Notes under the pieces: generated by a model
The model's database searches: none
What the model was told of the DNA's origin: nothing
What the model saw: only the letters and a program-made list of their open reading frames with translations
Part shown: positions 18,301 to 26,897 of the stretch, piece by piece
How the letters are laid out: every line of letters starts with the position of its first letter
Numbering within the stretch: the stretch's first letter is position 1
Assembly (NCBI GenBank): GCA_021793595.1
Contig: JAJYSL010000019.1
Span: 1 to 38,330, forward strand
Origin: Acidobacteriota bacterium
Lineage (GTDB): Bacteria; Acidobacteriota; Terriglobia; Terriglobales; Acidobacteriaceae
Length of the DNA stretch: 38,330 bases
Direction of reading: 5' to 3'
Position numbers and translations under genes: made by a program

Positions 18301-18834
18301 AGTGCGCGAGTGCTGACAAAAGGCTGGGAGTTGCTGAGCATCTCGACCATCACAAGCGGATCGCCCTTCACCGTGTATTCCGGGATCCAGCAAACTGGCT
18401 ACGGGACCATCGGCGCCGACCGCCCGGATCAAATCGGTAAACCGGACCTTTCCACCGCCCATAGCGCAACCCGCCGCCGGGAGGATTATTTCGGCCGCGG
18501 TACGAACAACGCCAGTTACTTTTCCATCCCCATTGGGATTTCTGGAGGCTCCGGACCGAATTCCGGGCGCTTCGGAACGCTGGGCCGCAACACCTTCCGC
18601 GGGCCGGCTTACTATGATTTCGATTACGCCTTGATCAAGACGACGCCCATCGGGCGTCGGCGCGGCGGTATCGAAATGGCGGACCTGCAGTTCCGCGGAG
18701 AGTTCTTCAACATCTTCAACATCGTGAACATGGGGCTACCCGCGAACACCATCAAGGGTTCGGGATTTGGCGTCATCAGCAAAACCGCCGGCACCTCGAG
18801 GCAGATTCAGTTCTCGCTCAAGCTCATCTATTGA
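15325..18834 (+). CDS. Oar-like TonB-dependent receptor with carboxypeptidase-regulatory domain
   Basis: Very large outer-membrane beta-barrel of 1169 residues. After a long basic N-region, the signal peptide core is IRAIVLAVGWVVGFLAGMPVGAQ. A carboxypeptidase-regulatory-like Ig fold follows (about residues 45-135: LTGVVDTTTGAPVAGAMV, RADGRFTLEAVIPGRYNV). The plug (about 165-275) has the LPLNGRDFSTLLLLAAG motif characteristic of acidobacterial Oar proteins, then QFAINGQRGVEAVFAMDG and RSGSSGFHGSFFEFLRNSALDARNYFD. The barrel ends in the expected C-terminal FSLKLIY with terminal tyrosine. This family is greatly expanded in Acidobacteriota and is linked to uptake of plant or polysaccharide-derived compounds; the ligand is unknown. 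A GTG at 15322 directly precedes the ATG; neither has a good ribosome binding site. No SusD-type partner is nearby. Confidence 0.92.
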   Translation: MGRSGNRLKSGFLFRERWCIRAIVLAVGWVVGFLAGMPVGAQRTSAPSAVLTGVVDTTTGAPVAGAMVNVVAAGAWQKRQTKVTRADGRFTLEAVIPGRYNVTVQLPGRPPTAPSAVNLSGAAVVLTVSDQNTLVVTIESDAPSPVGPNANPSAIADATGATGGEKLSSQSVSELPLNGRDFSTLLLLAAGTMADVNGATNFTQQFAINGQRGVEAVFAMDGADISDPEMGGSTFTNFNVDAIQELQSSSGWMPAEIGRGAAGFTNIITRSGSSGFHGSFFEFLRNSALDARNYFDHPSIAEPGRIPPFRRNEFGFTNGGPVLLPHLYDGRGRTFYFGEYQGFRQLLGTTQVLAVPTPAERAGQDTITYPDGSSDTLQVPVNPQIAAVIARYPLPNSPTGAYGDRTYAAPSNVDTNADQFSIRLDQKLGEKGQFLSRFTYDNLMGPTTNPDQTLLDPSFGVQYVDRQRNVVFTYTRTVSPQYLWSASLSIIRTTPSFPTPNHTQPALKFTDGLFEAFNGAAGTVMSSFGNLFQGQLNFTWASSQHAVKWGVEARLNRDTTYFGTSPNGEYDFGGGTVYSPVFVPSASGQHDVQPGDPLPDTLSSLLVGYPYGYTISVAPPYFSNGPHIGPAAINRNDVNAYLQDTWKINEDWALDYGLRYEVYTPITERAHRTSSFLNPYPPAGVAQEFLINPQPAYQSGWNGWGPRVQIDWNAPGQVRVHAGGAITVIPPNIWQDNFLTGSTPFSDFPRVNASKSGEIAYGFQITPDELPLTYTPQGQNVFAHGTKDVPANTVMDVDRFQQNLAALAPGHQLSLLSLNAVDRRFGDGFLQSWTLGVERAFTGLTVDAAYVGTESFRLPRISYPNAYPGAGAGFAPYTDFNSSGTVTGGFGFESVITDTAHSSYNALQTSLAGQVGYGGPALQAGYTWSKSIDDVSGILAGTGSAGAVVLFSPQNPFDTHAEKGPSNFDVTHAFTVSAAQALPLERLAIFPSSARVLTKGWELLSISTITSGSPFTVYSGIQQTGYGTIGADRPDQIGKPDLSTAHSATRRREDYFGRGTNNASYFSIPIGISGGSGPNSGRFGTLGRNTFRGPAYYDFDYALIKTTPIGRRRGGIEMADLQFRGEFFNIFNIVNMGLPANTIKGSGFGVISKTAGTSRQIQFSLKLIY

Positions 18835-18911
18835 CGGAAATTTGCCTGAGACGCGGCTTCTGCCCGTGCGTCTGCAACGCTTGGGATCGGCGTACCCGGT
18901 CTTCGGCAATA

Positions 18912-18947
18912 CAAAAGCCAGCATCCGAGGGGGGACGCTGGCTTTTG
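18912..18947. terminator. Bidirectional rho-independent terminator
   Basis: A perfect 11-bp stem, CAAAAGCCAGC (18912-18922) and GCTGGCTTTTG (18937-18947), with a 14-base loop. Its A-rich and T-rich flanks give a T run in either direction. It lies between the convergent Oar-like receptor and DUF3300 genes and probably ends both transcripts. Confidence 0.85.
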
Positions 18948-18995
18948 CGCTCACAGCTTGTAGCTGAGTGCAGTCAGCCGGATAAAACTCAACAA

Positions 18996-20438
18996 CTATT
19001 TCTGGTGTCCGCCGCCGTCATGTCCTCCGCCACCGGGATGTCCGCCGCCGCTGGGACGCCCACCACCCTGATGTGCTCCGCTCCACTGCGGGTGACGGTT
19101 TGAATTTCCCTTGTAGCTGGGTTGGTTCGGTCTCGGCTGCGCCCTATTGCTACGGTTCTGTTGCTGGTTGCCATGAAATTGCTGATTGCTTCGGTATTGC
19201 CGCGGATCGCTGTGGTATTGCTGCCGATTACCAAAGTTCTGCCTCGGGTTGCCGCGGTTTTGCTCCTGATTGCCACGGTATTGCTGAGTTCCTCGATACT
19301 GCTGGCCGCCACGATTCAAGGTGCCGCCGTGGTTGTAGTTGGCATTGTGGTTGTAATACGATCCTCGGCTGCCCGGGTACCCATGCGGACTGCCGGGACG
19401 GTTGAAGCCGCGGTTGTAGACGGTGCGGCTGCGAGTGTAATACCGGTCGTGTCTGTAGTAAATGGCCCGGCGATCCCAGTCAGGATGCCAACTGTGCCAG
19501 CCCCAACCCCAGTGCGACCATAGGCCGACTCCAATTCCGACACCAAAACCGATGGCGAGCCCGCTGCCGAAGTAGACGCCCGTAGGAGGTCCGTAGTAAT
19601 AGCCCGGAAACACGCCAATCGGAGGCCCGTACACGCCCCATGGATTGTAGATCGGGACATACACGACCTCAGGATTGGCAGGCGCGATGATGATGTTCCC
19701 ACCGTCATTGGAAACCACTTGCTGTGGCGTGTCCTGGAGCGTTCCCGCAGCCTGGGCCTGGGCGCGCATGGTTTGTACCGCCGACATCACATCGTCCGGC
19801 TGGTTGTAGTAGGCGTTGCCCAGGTCGGTCGTCCACTGAATGTTTCTATCCATCTGGGCCAGAACCGACGGGAAGGCGACCAGTGCTTTCACGCTGGGAT
19901 CCCAGTTCTGCTGGTTGGCGCCTTCCGCCAATTGCTCTGGCGGCATATTCCCCTGCGACTGAACCCAGCGATCCGCTTCTACCACTTCCGTGGGATACGT
20001 TGAGGCTGCCAGAACCTGCGCCACCAGTGCGTCCGGATAGAGCGCGATCGGAGCCACCATTTGATCCAGTTCCTCCGGACTTAAGGGTTGCCCCTGGGGC
20101 GCACCCTGGTCTGGAGGCGGCACACCCTGATCCTGTGGCGGCGCACCTTGATCCTGCGGGGCGTATTGATCTTGTGAACCATTTTGACCTGGCGGCGGAG
20201 GCGGGGGCGGTGCTCCGTTATATTGCTCCTGTTGCGAAGGATCTGCCTGAGCAAACAACAGCACGCCCTGCCCCATGGGCACGATCAGCACAACGAGGAC
20301 GAGAGCGAAGATCTGTCTGGCCACAAACGCCGCACGCCCAATGCCTCTTCCATGGGATGGACCTGTCGGCAACGTGCCGGTCAGACCCCGCGGAAATAAG
20401 ATTTCCGGAGAAGGATTTTGCCTTCTGGTGGATTTCAT
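18996..20438 (-). CDS. DUF3300 domain-containing secreted protein with a Gln/Asn/Gly/His-rich tail
   Basis: A 480-residue envelope protein. A long N-region leads to a hydrophobic segment, FALVLVVLIVPMGQGVLLFAQA (about 44-65), acting as signal peptide or anchor. Next comes a Pro/Gln-rich stretch with repeated QDQGAPP/PDQGAP units (about 75-118). The DUF3300 domain (about 119-300) is recognised by LSPEELDQMVAPIALYPDALVAQVLAASTYPTEV, WDPSVKALVAFPSVL and VVYVPIYNPWGVYG. A Gly/Trp-rich GIGVGLWSHWGWGWHSWHPDWDRR segment and then about 150 residues of YRG/GNQ/RGN repeats end in GGGHPGGGGHDGGGHQ, a possible metal-binding or disordered tail. The molecular role of DUF3300 is unknown. ATG at 20436-20438 follows AGAGAGGGAAC, a good ribosome binding site. 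Confidence 0.88.
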   Translation of the reverse strand: MKSTRRQNPSPEILFPRGLTGTLPTGPSHGRGIGRAAFVARQIFALVLVVLIVPMGQGVLLFAQADPSQQEQYNGAPPPPPPPGQNGSQDQYAPQDQGAPPQDQGVPPPDQGAPQGQPLSPEELDQMVAPIALYPDALVAQVLAASTYPTEVVEADRWVQSQGNMPPEQLAEGANQQNWDPSVKALVAFPSVLAQMDRNIQWTTDLGNAYYNQPDDVMSAVQTMRAQAQAAGTLQDTPQQVVSNDGGNIIIAPANPEVVYVPIYNPWGVYGPPIGVFPGYYYGPPTGVYFGSGLAIGFGVGIGVGLWSHWGWGWHSWHPDWDRRAIYYRHDRYYTRSRTVYNRGFNRPGSPHGYPGSRGSYYNHNANYNHGGTLNRGGQQYRGTQQYRGNQEQNRGNPRQNFGNRQQYHSDPRQYRSNQQFHGNQQQNRSNRAQPRPNQPSYKGNSNRHPQWSGAHQGGGRPSGGGHPGGGGHDGGGHQK

Positions 20439-20710
20439 GTTCCCTCTCTAACTGAAGACAAACTGTCTTGCGGAACCCGTACATGGATCCATACAGATGA
20501 TGCAAAACACTCAACCAGGTGACTGTAATGGATGGTAACCCCTGGGCAGCTCGATAGTTGCTCCCTAAAAAAGGTGTTGATTTCAATGCCTCCTGGTCCT
20601 TGTGGAATCAGGAGAAAGCGCCAGCCCTGCCATCCCAACTCCCGTTAGCACGGAGAATTCCTCACAGTTTGATGCAGCGTGCAACCACGCACTCGCGATA
20701 CCCTTGTTGC

Positions 20711-21031
20711 ATGAGCCAGCCCATGCATTCTTCTCCGAATATCAATATTGTTCAGGCGCAGGACTATCGCGACGGCTACGCCAACAGCGTCCAGGTACGG
20801 GCCAGCGTGTGGGATTTTATGTTGATCTTTGGCGCCGCCCGCCAGGACTCCCCCGACGAAGTGGTGCTGCGAAATTTTCAGGGAATCTATTTGAGTCCGC
20901 AGCAGGCCAAGGCTTTGTGGAACCTGCTGGGACAGAACCTGGCGCAATATGAGCAGGCCTTTGGCTCCATCAATCTGGAGCCGACGCAAGCGTTTCCGGC
21001 GGCGGGACCCGGCAACGGTCCGATACACTAA
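20711..21031 (+). CDS. DUF3467 domain-containing protein
   Basis: A 106-residue cytosolic protein. The conserved part is DYRDGYANSVQVRASVWDFMLIFGAA (about residues 15-40) followed by IYLSPQQAKALWNLLGQNLAQYEQAFGSI, matching DUF3467 with its Y-x-N, D-F-x-x-x-F-G, S-P-x-x-A-K and Y-E-x-x-F-G-x-I landmarks. No function is established for this family. Reading is open upstream to 20558, but the domain and family length favour the ATG at 20711; no strong ribosome binding site is visible. The 272 bases before it hold only the divergent promoters expected for this gene and the DUF3300 gene. It heads a + strand run that continues with a membrane glycosyltransferase 71 bases later. Confidence 0.82.
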   Translation: MSQPMHSSPNINIVQAQDYRDGYANSVQVRASVWDFMLIFGAARQDSPDEVVLRNFQGIYLSPQQAKALWNLLGQNLAQYEQAFGSINLEPTQAFPAAGPGNGPIH

Positions 21032-21102
21032 ACGCGGATTGGTGCGAATCAGCCATTCGAAGGTCCCCCGATGTACCCTTTCGATTTGTCAGGAGCGATG
21101 AT

Positions 21103-22824
21103 TTGCCGGCCAAGAATCCGCCTTTGAAATCCGCGCCTGTCGCACAGCCGCATTCGCTGCTGCAACAATTCCTGCTTCGGGAACATCGCGATGAGCCGGT
21201 AGCGAACTGGATGATTTTCCCGGTCATCTATGCCTTCGTCTTGCTGACTCATTTGCCGCTGCTGCGGCTGCCCTATTTCTGGGACGAGGCGGGCTACTAT
21301 ATTCCTGCAGCGTATGATTTTTTCCGCACCGGCTCGCTGATCCCATATTCGACGCTGACCAACGCCCATCCTCCGTTGCCGGCAATCTATCTGGCTACCT
21401 GGTGGAAGGTCTCGGGATTTACCCCCGTGGTGACGCGCCTGGCGACATGTCTGGTGGCTGCGTTCGCGCTGACGGCGGTATTCGCGCTGGCTCGCCGGCT
21501 GATGAACACCACGGTGGCCGTCGCAACCACACTGCTGAGCGCGCTCTATCCGGTATGGTTCACGCAGAGCACGCTGGCGCAGGCGGACATCTATGCCGCC
21601 GCCGGAACCATGTGGGCGCTGGTATACGCATTGGAGGAGCTGCCCTCCGCGCGACGTGGATGGATCGCGGCGGTTTGGTTCTCGCTGGCGGCGCTGTCGA
21701 AAGAAACCGCCATTGTGATGCCGTTGACCCTGGCTGCCTGGCACGTGTGGGAAACTCGCCGGTCGCCTGCGCAAGCCCGTGGACATTGGCGCGCCGCGAT
21801 GCAGTTCACCTTACCCACGCTGCCGTTGATCGGCTGGTATGCCTACCATTTCGGCAAGACCGGGTATATCTTCGGCAATCCACAGTATGTGCGCTACAAC
21901 GCCGTGCTGACCTTGCACTTGTTCCGCTTTTTTCTGGCGTTAGGGCAGCGGCTGATGCAGGTCACTATCTACATGAATCTGTTCGTGCCCATCTTATGTA
22001 TGGTGGCTGCGATGTTTTTGCCGGCGCTTCGCCGGGCGGATGGCAGCAAGCGTCCTCGCGTTTCCTGGAATGTGCAGGCGCAGATCGGATTGTTGCTGCT
22101 GGTCAATCTGCTGTTTTTTTCGGTCGCTGGAGGCGCCGTGTTGGCGCGCTACTTGCTGCCACTGTATCCGCTGATTTTGCTGCTCTGCGTTTCCACGTGG
22201 AGGCGCCGAGTGGAGCAGTGGCCGTGGATTGTCGCGCTGAGTACCGTGGCGTTTCTCGCCGGGCTGTTCGTCAATCCTCCCTACCGATTTACGCCGGAAG
22301 ATAACCTGACCTATCGCAGCCTCATCATCATGCAGCAGCAGGCGATTGCCCAGGTCATCCAACGCGCTCCCGGTGGCACCGTGCTGACGGCATGGCCCGC
22401 GACAGATGAGTTGCGCAGACCCGAACTGGGGTATGTTCGCAAGCCGGTACATGTGGTGGCGATCGATAATTTTTCTCTGCCGCAGATCGAAACCGCATCG
22501 CAATTGCGCAACTACGACGCAGCCCTGGTCTTTGCGACCAAGTATGAGCTGCCGAACTCACTCAGATGGACCCATTTTGGCGATGAACAGTGGAACAAGG
22601 AATATTTTGGCTACCATTACGATCTGCCCCCTGCGCTGATCGCGAAATTTCTGCACGGAGATGTAGTTTGGCTGGCAAAGACGCGAGGATTGTGGACTGC
22701 CGTGCTTCTGTTCAATCGGCCGCAACGAGTCAGCATGCCTGCGACTGTCGGGCCACTCCAGACCTGGGCCGAGATCCCCACGTCGCGCGATCCGCTACCG
22801 TTGTGGTCCGGAGTTTCCCGTTGA
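21103..22824 (+). CDS. GT39-type (PMT/ArnT-like) integral membrane glycosyltransferase
   Basis: A 573-residue polytopic protein with about ten hydrophobic segments, starting MIFPVIYAFVLLTHLPLL (about 32-50). The first periplasmic loop has YFWDEAGYYIPAAYDFF, the Asp-Glu acidic pair of GT-C enzymes, and HPPLPAIYL, the H-P-P-L motif that follows in the ArnT/PMT family. Such enzymes use polyprenyl-phosphate sugars outside the inner membrane to decorate lipid A, other glycans or proteins; the acceptor here is unknown. The C-terminal 180 residues form a soluble periplasmic region. The start is TTG at 21103, chosen because AGGAG (21091-21095) lies seven bases before it; the ATG at 21098 leads to a very short frame. 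The TPR gene follows after five bases. Confidence 0.83.
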   Translation: MPAKNPPLKSAPVAQPHSLLQQFLLREHRDEPVANWMIFPVIYAFVLLTHLPLLRLPYFWDEAGYYIPAAYDFFRTGSLIPYSTLTNAHPPLPAIYLATWWKVSGFTPVVTRLATCLVAAFALTAVFALARRLMNTTVAVATTLLSALYPVWFTQSTLAQADIYAAAGTMWALVYALEELPSARRGWIAAVWFSLAALSKETAIVMPLTLAAWHVWETRRSPAQARGHWRAAMQFTLPTLPLIGWYAYHFGKTGYIFGNPQYVRYNAVLTLHLFRFFLALGQRLMQVTIYMNLFVPILCMVAAMFLPALRRADGSKRPRVSWNVQAQIGLLLLVNLLFFSVAGGAVLARYLLPLYPLILLLCVSTWRRRVEQWPWIVALSTVAFLAGLFVNPPYRFTPEDNLTYRSLIIMQQQAIAQVIQRAPGGTVLTAWPATDELRRPELGYVRKPVHVVAIDNFSLPQIETASQLRNYDAALVFATKYELPNSLRWTHFGDEQWNKEYFGYHYDLPPALIAKFLHGDVVWLAKTRGLWTAVLLFNRPQRVSMPATVGPLQTWAEIPTSRDPLPLWSGVSR

Positions 22825-22829
22825 ATCGG

Positions 22830-24653
22830 ATGTCGAACTCTATAATCACGAGTGTCGTGAAGAAAACCCGAAGGATGATCGTTCTTCGAATGTGGTGGAG
22901 CCCGATTGTTTCCGTGCTGATCGCGCTGGCGGCGTTGCCTGTGCTGGCGCAATCCGAAGCGGCCAATCAAACCGACTGGAACGGGCACCTGGTGTGGGTG
23001 CTTCCGTTTGAAAACAATTCCACGCAGCCGGGCCTGGACTGGATTGGAGCTTCGTTTCCGGACATTCTGAATTCGCGTCTGAGTTCCGCCGGTTTTTTGA
23101 CGATTCGACGAGAAGATCGCCGCTACGCTATGCAGCATCTTGGGCTGCCTGCGGATTTTCATCCAACCCAGGCGACTGCGTATCGCATTGCGCAAACACT
23201 CGACGCGGATTATGTCGTCTTCGGAAATTACACGGTTGCGAATGGGCGCATTCGAGCGTCGGCGCGGGTTCTGGATATGCATGGGCCCAGCATGGGCGCT
23301 ACGCTGGACCAGGAAGGCAAGCTGGACCAGCTGATCAACATTGAGGATGAATTGGCCTGGAAGACGGCGATGCAGATCGATCCAAAGCTCAATTTGGAAG
23401 AGCAGACGTTTCTCGCCGCCAGCCGCAATCTTCGCCTGGATGCTTTCGAAAATTACATTCGCGGATTGGTGGAGCCGGGAATTCAAGAGCGGATCGGGCA
23501 CCTGACCAAAGCGGTGCAGCTGAGTCCCGGCTATGTTCAGGCATGGTTTGCGCTGGGGCAGGCGTACTTTGACAACCAGCAGTATGACCAGGCGCAGGCG
23601 GCATTCGCCAAGGTGCCAAAGGGCGGGCGTCTGTCGTTGGAGGCCATGTTCTACTCCGGTCTCAGCGATCTGTACACGGGAAACTATGCTAGCGCGCAGA
23701 CTTCGTTCGCCTCCATCGCGTCCGTGCTGCCGCTGCCGGAGGTGTTGAACAACGAGGGGATTGCGTTCAATCGCCGCGGCCAGAACGGCACCGCATTTTT
23801 CCAGCGCGTGGTCGAGATGGATCCGCAAACCGCGGATTACTGGTTCAACCTGGCAGTCTCTGAGCGCCGGCAAAAAAGCTATACGGCCGCGCTGAATGCG
23901 GTGGCGCACTGCCTGACCATCCATCCGCAGGATGAAGAAGCGCAAAACTTGCGCAAGAATCTGACCATGCTCAAGAGCGGCCAACTCACGTACGCTCCTG
24001 CGAATCCCGCAGGCGTGAAGAGCAATGTCCAATCCACGGCTCAGGCCGTCTCAGACGCAGCCAACGATCAAGCGAGTTCGGAAGATGTTGCAAAACACGA
24101 GCCGGATGCGAAGAACGCGCAGAGCGCCTCAAGTTCCACCTCCACATCCGCAGGTTCCGATGCGACCAGCCCTGACTACGAGCCGCTGGAACGTGTCGCT
24201 CGCACTTACGATGAAAGCTCACTACGGCAGGGTGCATTCGCATTGGAACAGATGAATGCGATGAAGTTGCGCTCGCTGCCCCCCGCCGAACGCGCTCAGC
24301 GATTGAGCCAGCAAGGCCTGGCCTATGTGAATGACGGTTTGCTGCTGGAGGCGGAACGCCAGTTCCAACTGGCGCTGGCTGCAGACTCCAGCAGTGCGGC
24401 TGCCTATGCTGGATTGGCGGAGGTACACGAGTACGCGGGCAGCATAAAAATCGCGCAGCAGGAAGCGACCAAGTCTCTCCAGATGCAGCCCAATGCCGCC
24501 GCCTACATGGTGCTGGCACGCATTGCGTTAAGCCAGCATGCGTTGCCCGATGCGCGCAACAATATTGACAGTGCTCTGCGTCTTGAGCCGACCAACACTG
24601 CGGCCAAGGGAATCCTGCAGGCGATTCAAACGCAGCAAGACCAAACGAAGTAG
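22830..24653 (+). CDS. Exported TPR protein with TolB/CsgG-like N-terminal domain
   Basis: A 607-residue protein with a signal peptide (SPIVSVLIALAALPVLAQSEA). The first domain, VWVLPFENNSTQPGLDWIGASFPDILNSRL through DADYVVFGNYTVANGRI and ASARVLDM, resembles the N-terminal domain of TolB-like/FlgO-like proteins that precede TPR arrays. Several tetratricopeptide units follow: around 230-265 (SPGYVQAWFALGQAYFDNQQYDQAQAAF), 330-365 (TADYWFNLAVSERRQKSYTAALNAV) and near the C-terminus (GLAYVNDGLLLEAERQFQLALAADSSS). A low-complexity Ala/Ser linker (about 400-450) divides the arrays. Probably a periplasmic scaffold. The start is uncertain: ATG 22830 is used, but ATG 22875 would also leave the signal peptide. 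It sits five bases after the GT39 gene and 20 before nfeD. Confidence 0.8.
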   Translation: MSNSIITSVVKKTRRMIVLRMWWSPIVSVLIALAALPVLAQSEAANQTDWNGHLVWVLPFENNSTQPGLDWIGASFPDILNSRLSSAGFLTIRREDRRYAMQHLGLPADFHPTQATAYRIAQTLDADYVVFGNYTVANGRIRASARVLDMHGPSMGATLDQEGKLDQLINIEDELAWKTAMQIDPKLNLEEQTFLAASRNLRLDAFENYIRGLVEPGIQERIGHLTKAVQLSPGYVQAWFALGQAYFDNQQYDQAQAAFAKVPKGGRLSLEAMFYSGLSDLYTGNYASAQTSFASIASVLPLPEVLNNEGIAFNRRGQNGTAFFQRVVEMDPQTADYWFNLAVSERRQKSYTAALNAVAHCLTIHPQDEEAQNLRKNLTMLKSGQLTYAPANPAGVKSNVQSTAQAVSDAANDQASSEDVAKHEPDAKNAQSASSSTSTSAGSDATSPDYEPLERVARTYDESSLRQGAFALEQMNAMKLRSLPPAERAQRLSQQGLAYVNDGLLLEAERQFQLALAADSSSAAAYAGLAEVHEYAGSIKIAQQEATKSLQMQPNAAAYMVLARIALSQHALPDARNNIDSALRLEPTNTAAKGILQAIQTQQDQTK

Positions 24654-24673
24654 TGTGTGGGAGCGTGATCGAC

Positions 24674-26023
24674 ATGCACGCAACACGAAAATCTCCATCT
24701 AAATCAACCGGCTTCTTGCGCTTCCGGTCCAACTTTTTAGTCGGACTCCTGGTCCTCGTATGCCTTGTGTCCGTGCGCACCGCGAACGCTACGGAGTCGC
24801 GGCCGGTGGTGGTTGAGTTGCCGCTGCACGATACGATTCAGCCAATCAGCGCGGCGTATTTGAGGCGCGGATTGCGTCATGCCGCAGACATCCACGCGCA
24901 GGCGGTGGTGGTGGAGCTGGCGACTCCCGGCGGATTGTTGGCCTCAACACGCGTCATGGTCACCGCTATTGAAGAATCTGAAGTTCCCGTCATCGTGTAT
25001 GTGGCGCCTTCGGGCAGCCGCGCCGCTTCTGCGGGATTTTTCATTCTCGAGTGCGCCGATATTGCGGCCATGGCGCCCGGAACCAACACTGGCGCCTCGC
25101 ATCCGATTCTGGAAGGCCAGAAAATGGATCCAATTCTGAAACAGAAGATCGAGAACGATGCCATGGCGTTCCTTCGCTCCTACGTTTCGCGTCGAGGACG
25201 CAACGTGCAGGCAGCGCAGGATGCGGTGCTGAATTCCAAGTCCTACACCGATCAGGAAGCGCTGAACCTAAAGTTGATCGACGTCATTTCGCCCGACATT
25301 CCCTCGTTGTTAAATCGTCTGAACGGCACCACGGTCACGCGCTTCAGCGGCGCGAAGCAGGTGTTGCACACGCAGGATGCGGATGTTGAGGCGATGCCGC
25401 CCAGCACGAGAGAACGCATTCTCAGCGCGCTGACAGATCCGAACCTCGCAGTGATCCTGCTGATCCTCGGCGGCCTGCTGATCTATATGGAATTCAATGC
25501 GCCCGGCACCATTGTTCCCGGCGCTCTGGGGACGCTTCTGGTGTTGATTTCTCTCTTCGCACTGAATCTGCTGCCGCTGGAGTACACAGCGGTTGGATTT
25601 CTTATCGGAGCGCTTGTTCTGTTTGTGCTCGACATTAAATTTACAACCCACGGAATTCTCGGGCTGGCTGCGATCGGTTGTCTTGTGTTCGGCCTGCTGA
25701 CTCTGGTGAATGGCCCGATTCCGGAGATGCGCGTGCGGCTGGGTACAGCTCTCGGGGCGGGCATTGGCTTCGGCTTGATTACCATTTTTCTCACCACCAT
25801 TGCTGTGCGTGCTCGTCGCAACAAAGTGCAGACCGGTGGAGAGGCCCTTTTGGGTATGATCGCGGTGGCACAAACCGCGTTGAATCCGAACGGACTGGTG
25901 ATGGTGCGCGGGGAACTTTGGCAAGCGCATTCCCGCGATGCGGTCGCAGCCGGCGAGCCTGTTCTCATCCGCGATCGCAAAGGACTTTTACTGGAAGTCG
26001 AACGTGACCTGCGAGGTTCCTGA
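24674..26023 (+). CDS. NfeD family protein with ClpP-class membrane serine protease domain
   Basis: A 449-residue full-length NfeD. After a signal/anchor ([19 protein letters not shown], 21-39), a ClpP-like serine protease domain spans about 44-235. The oxyanion segment is [10 protein letters not shown], the catalytic Ser119 is in [10 protein letters not shown], and the catalytic lysine is probably Lys156 or Lys158 in [10 protein letters not shown], a Ser-Lys dyad as in the PH1510-type protease. Four to five membrane helices follow (about 262-390), then a C-terminal OB-fold NfeD domain (about 395-449). Full-length NfeD pairs with stomatin/slipin, whose gene is next here. The frame opens at GTG 24653, but ATG 24674 has GGGAG (24659-24663) ten bases before it and is preferred. 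Confidence 0.9.
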   Translation: MHATRKSPSKSTGFLRFRSNFLVGLLVLVCLVSVRTANATESRPVVVELPLHDTIQPISAAYLRRGLRHAADIHAQAVVVELATPGGLLASTRVMVTAIEESEVPVIVYVAPSGSRAASAGFFILECADIAAMAPGTNTGASHPILEGQKMDPILKQKIENDAMAFLRSYVSRRGRNVQAAQDAVLNSKSYTDQEALNLKLIDVISPDIPSLLNRLNGTTVTRFSGAKQVLHTQDADVEAMPPSTRERILSALTDPNLAVILLILGGLLIYMEFNAPGTIVPGALGTLLVLISLFALNLLPLEYTAVGFLIGALVLFVLDIKFTTHGILGLAAIGCLVFGLLTLVNGPIPEMRVRLGTALGAGIGFGLITIFLTTIAVRARRNKVQTGGEALLGMIAVAQTALNPNGLVMVRGELWQAHSRDAVAAGEPVLIRDRKGLLLEVERDLRGS

Positions 26024-26103
26024 ATGTCGTTTCGCGCCCGTTTGGCGCGCCGTCCATGCTATACAACATAAGGCGAGTGTTCCATGCTCGGGGAGAGTTG
26101 AAC

Positions 26104-26895
26104 ATGCCATCCACAGCAGTGTTGGTCGTTGTCGTTATCGTGGCGTTTTACATTTTCAGCTCTATCAAAATTTTGAAAGAGTATGAGCGCGGTGTGATCT
26201 TCCGCCTCGGCCGTCTGCTTAGTTCTCCGAAGGGCCCCGGCATTGCGCTTGTCTTCCGCCCGTTCGATCAGATTGTGCGCATCTCCCTGCGCCAGGAAGC
26301 GATGGAAGTTCCCGCGCAGGACATCATCACTCGCGATAACGTCACGCTGAAAGTGAATGCCGTCATTACGCTGCGCGTGATCGACGCCGCGAAGGCGGTG
26401 GTGGAAGTTTCGAATTACGTATATCAGACATCGCAGTTTGCGCAAACAACGCTGCGATCCGTGCTGGGAGAAGTGGAACTGGATGAGTTGCTGGCGCATC
26501 GTGAAAAGTTGAATTTGAAAATCCAGGCCATCATCGACCAGCACACTTCACCCTACGGATTGAAAGTTGTCAGCGTGGAAGTGAAGCAGGTGGATCTGCC
26601 GGAGTCGATGTTGCGCGCCATGGCGCGCCAGGCCGAAGCGGAACGCGAGAAGCGAGCCAAAATCATCAATGCGGAAGGTGAGTTCAACGCGGCGCAACGG
26701 CTGGTGGAAGCGGCAACCCTGCTGGCCCAGCAGCCGATCACCATGCAGTTGCGCTATCTGCAGACGCTCAGCGAGATTGGTGCGGAAAAGAACACCACGA
26801 TCGTGTTTCCGCTGCCATTGGAGTTGGTGTCGTTGCTAAAGCAAGTGGGTCAGGCAGTTCAAACGGTTCAAACAAAAACTGGCGGAGATGTCTAG
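26104..26895 (+). CDS. Slipin (stomatin/SPFH band 7 membrane protein)
   Basis: A 263-residue inner-membrane scaffold. One N-terminal membrane segment ([19 protein letters not shown], 3-21) is followed by the slipin signature [14 protein letters not shown], the band 7 domain (about 25-190, with [20 protein letters not shown] and [12 protein letters not shown]), and a coiled helix [20 protein letters not shown]. Slipins oligomerise in membrane microdomains, and the partner NfeD protease cleaves the slipin C-terminus in the archaeal model. The start at 26104 has GGGGAG at 26090-26095 with an eight-base spacer; a longer frame from 26056 is not needed. The gene follows nfeD by 80 bases and precedes the SPOR gene by two. 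Confidence 0.93.
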   Translation: MPSTAVLVVVVIVAFYIFSSIKILKEYERGVIFRLGRLLSSPKGPGIALVFRPFDQIVRISLRQEAMEVPAQDIITRDNVTLKVNAVITLRVIDAAKAVVEVSNYVYQTSQFAQTTLRSVLGEVELDELLAHREKLNLKIQAIIDQHTSPYGLKVVSVEVKQVDLPESMLRAMARQAEAEREKRAKIINAEGEFNAAQRLVEAATLLAQQPITMQLRYLQTLSEIGAEKNTTIVFPLPLELVSLLKQVGQAVQTVQTKTGGDV

Positions 26896-26897
26896 CC

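Noticed and set aside
19000..19420. CRISPR-like short repeats
   Set aside because: The repeated units are degenerate, in frame and encode the YRG/GNQ tail of the DUF3300 protein, with no uniform spacers.
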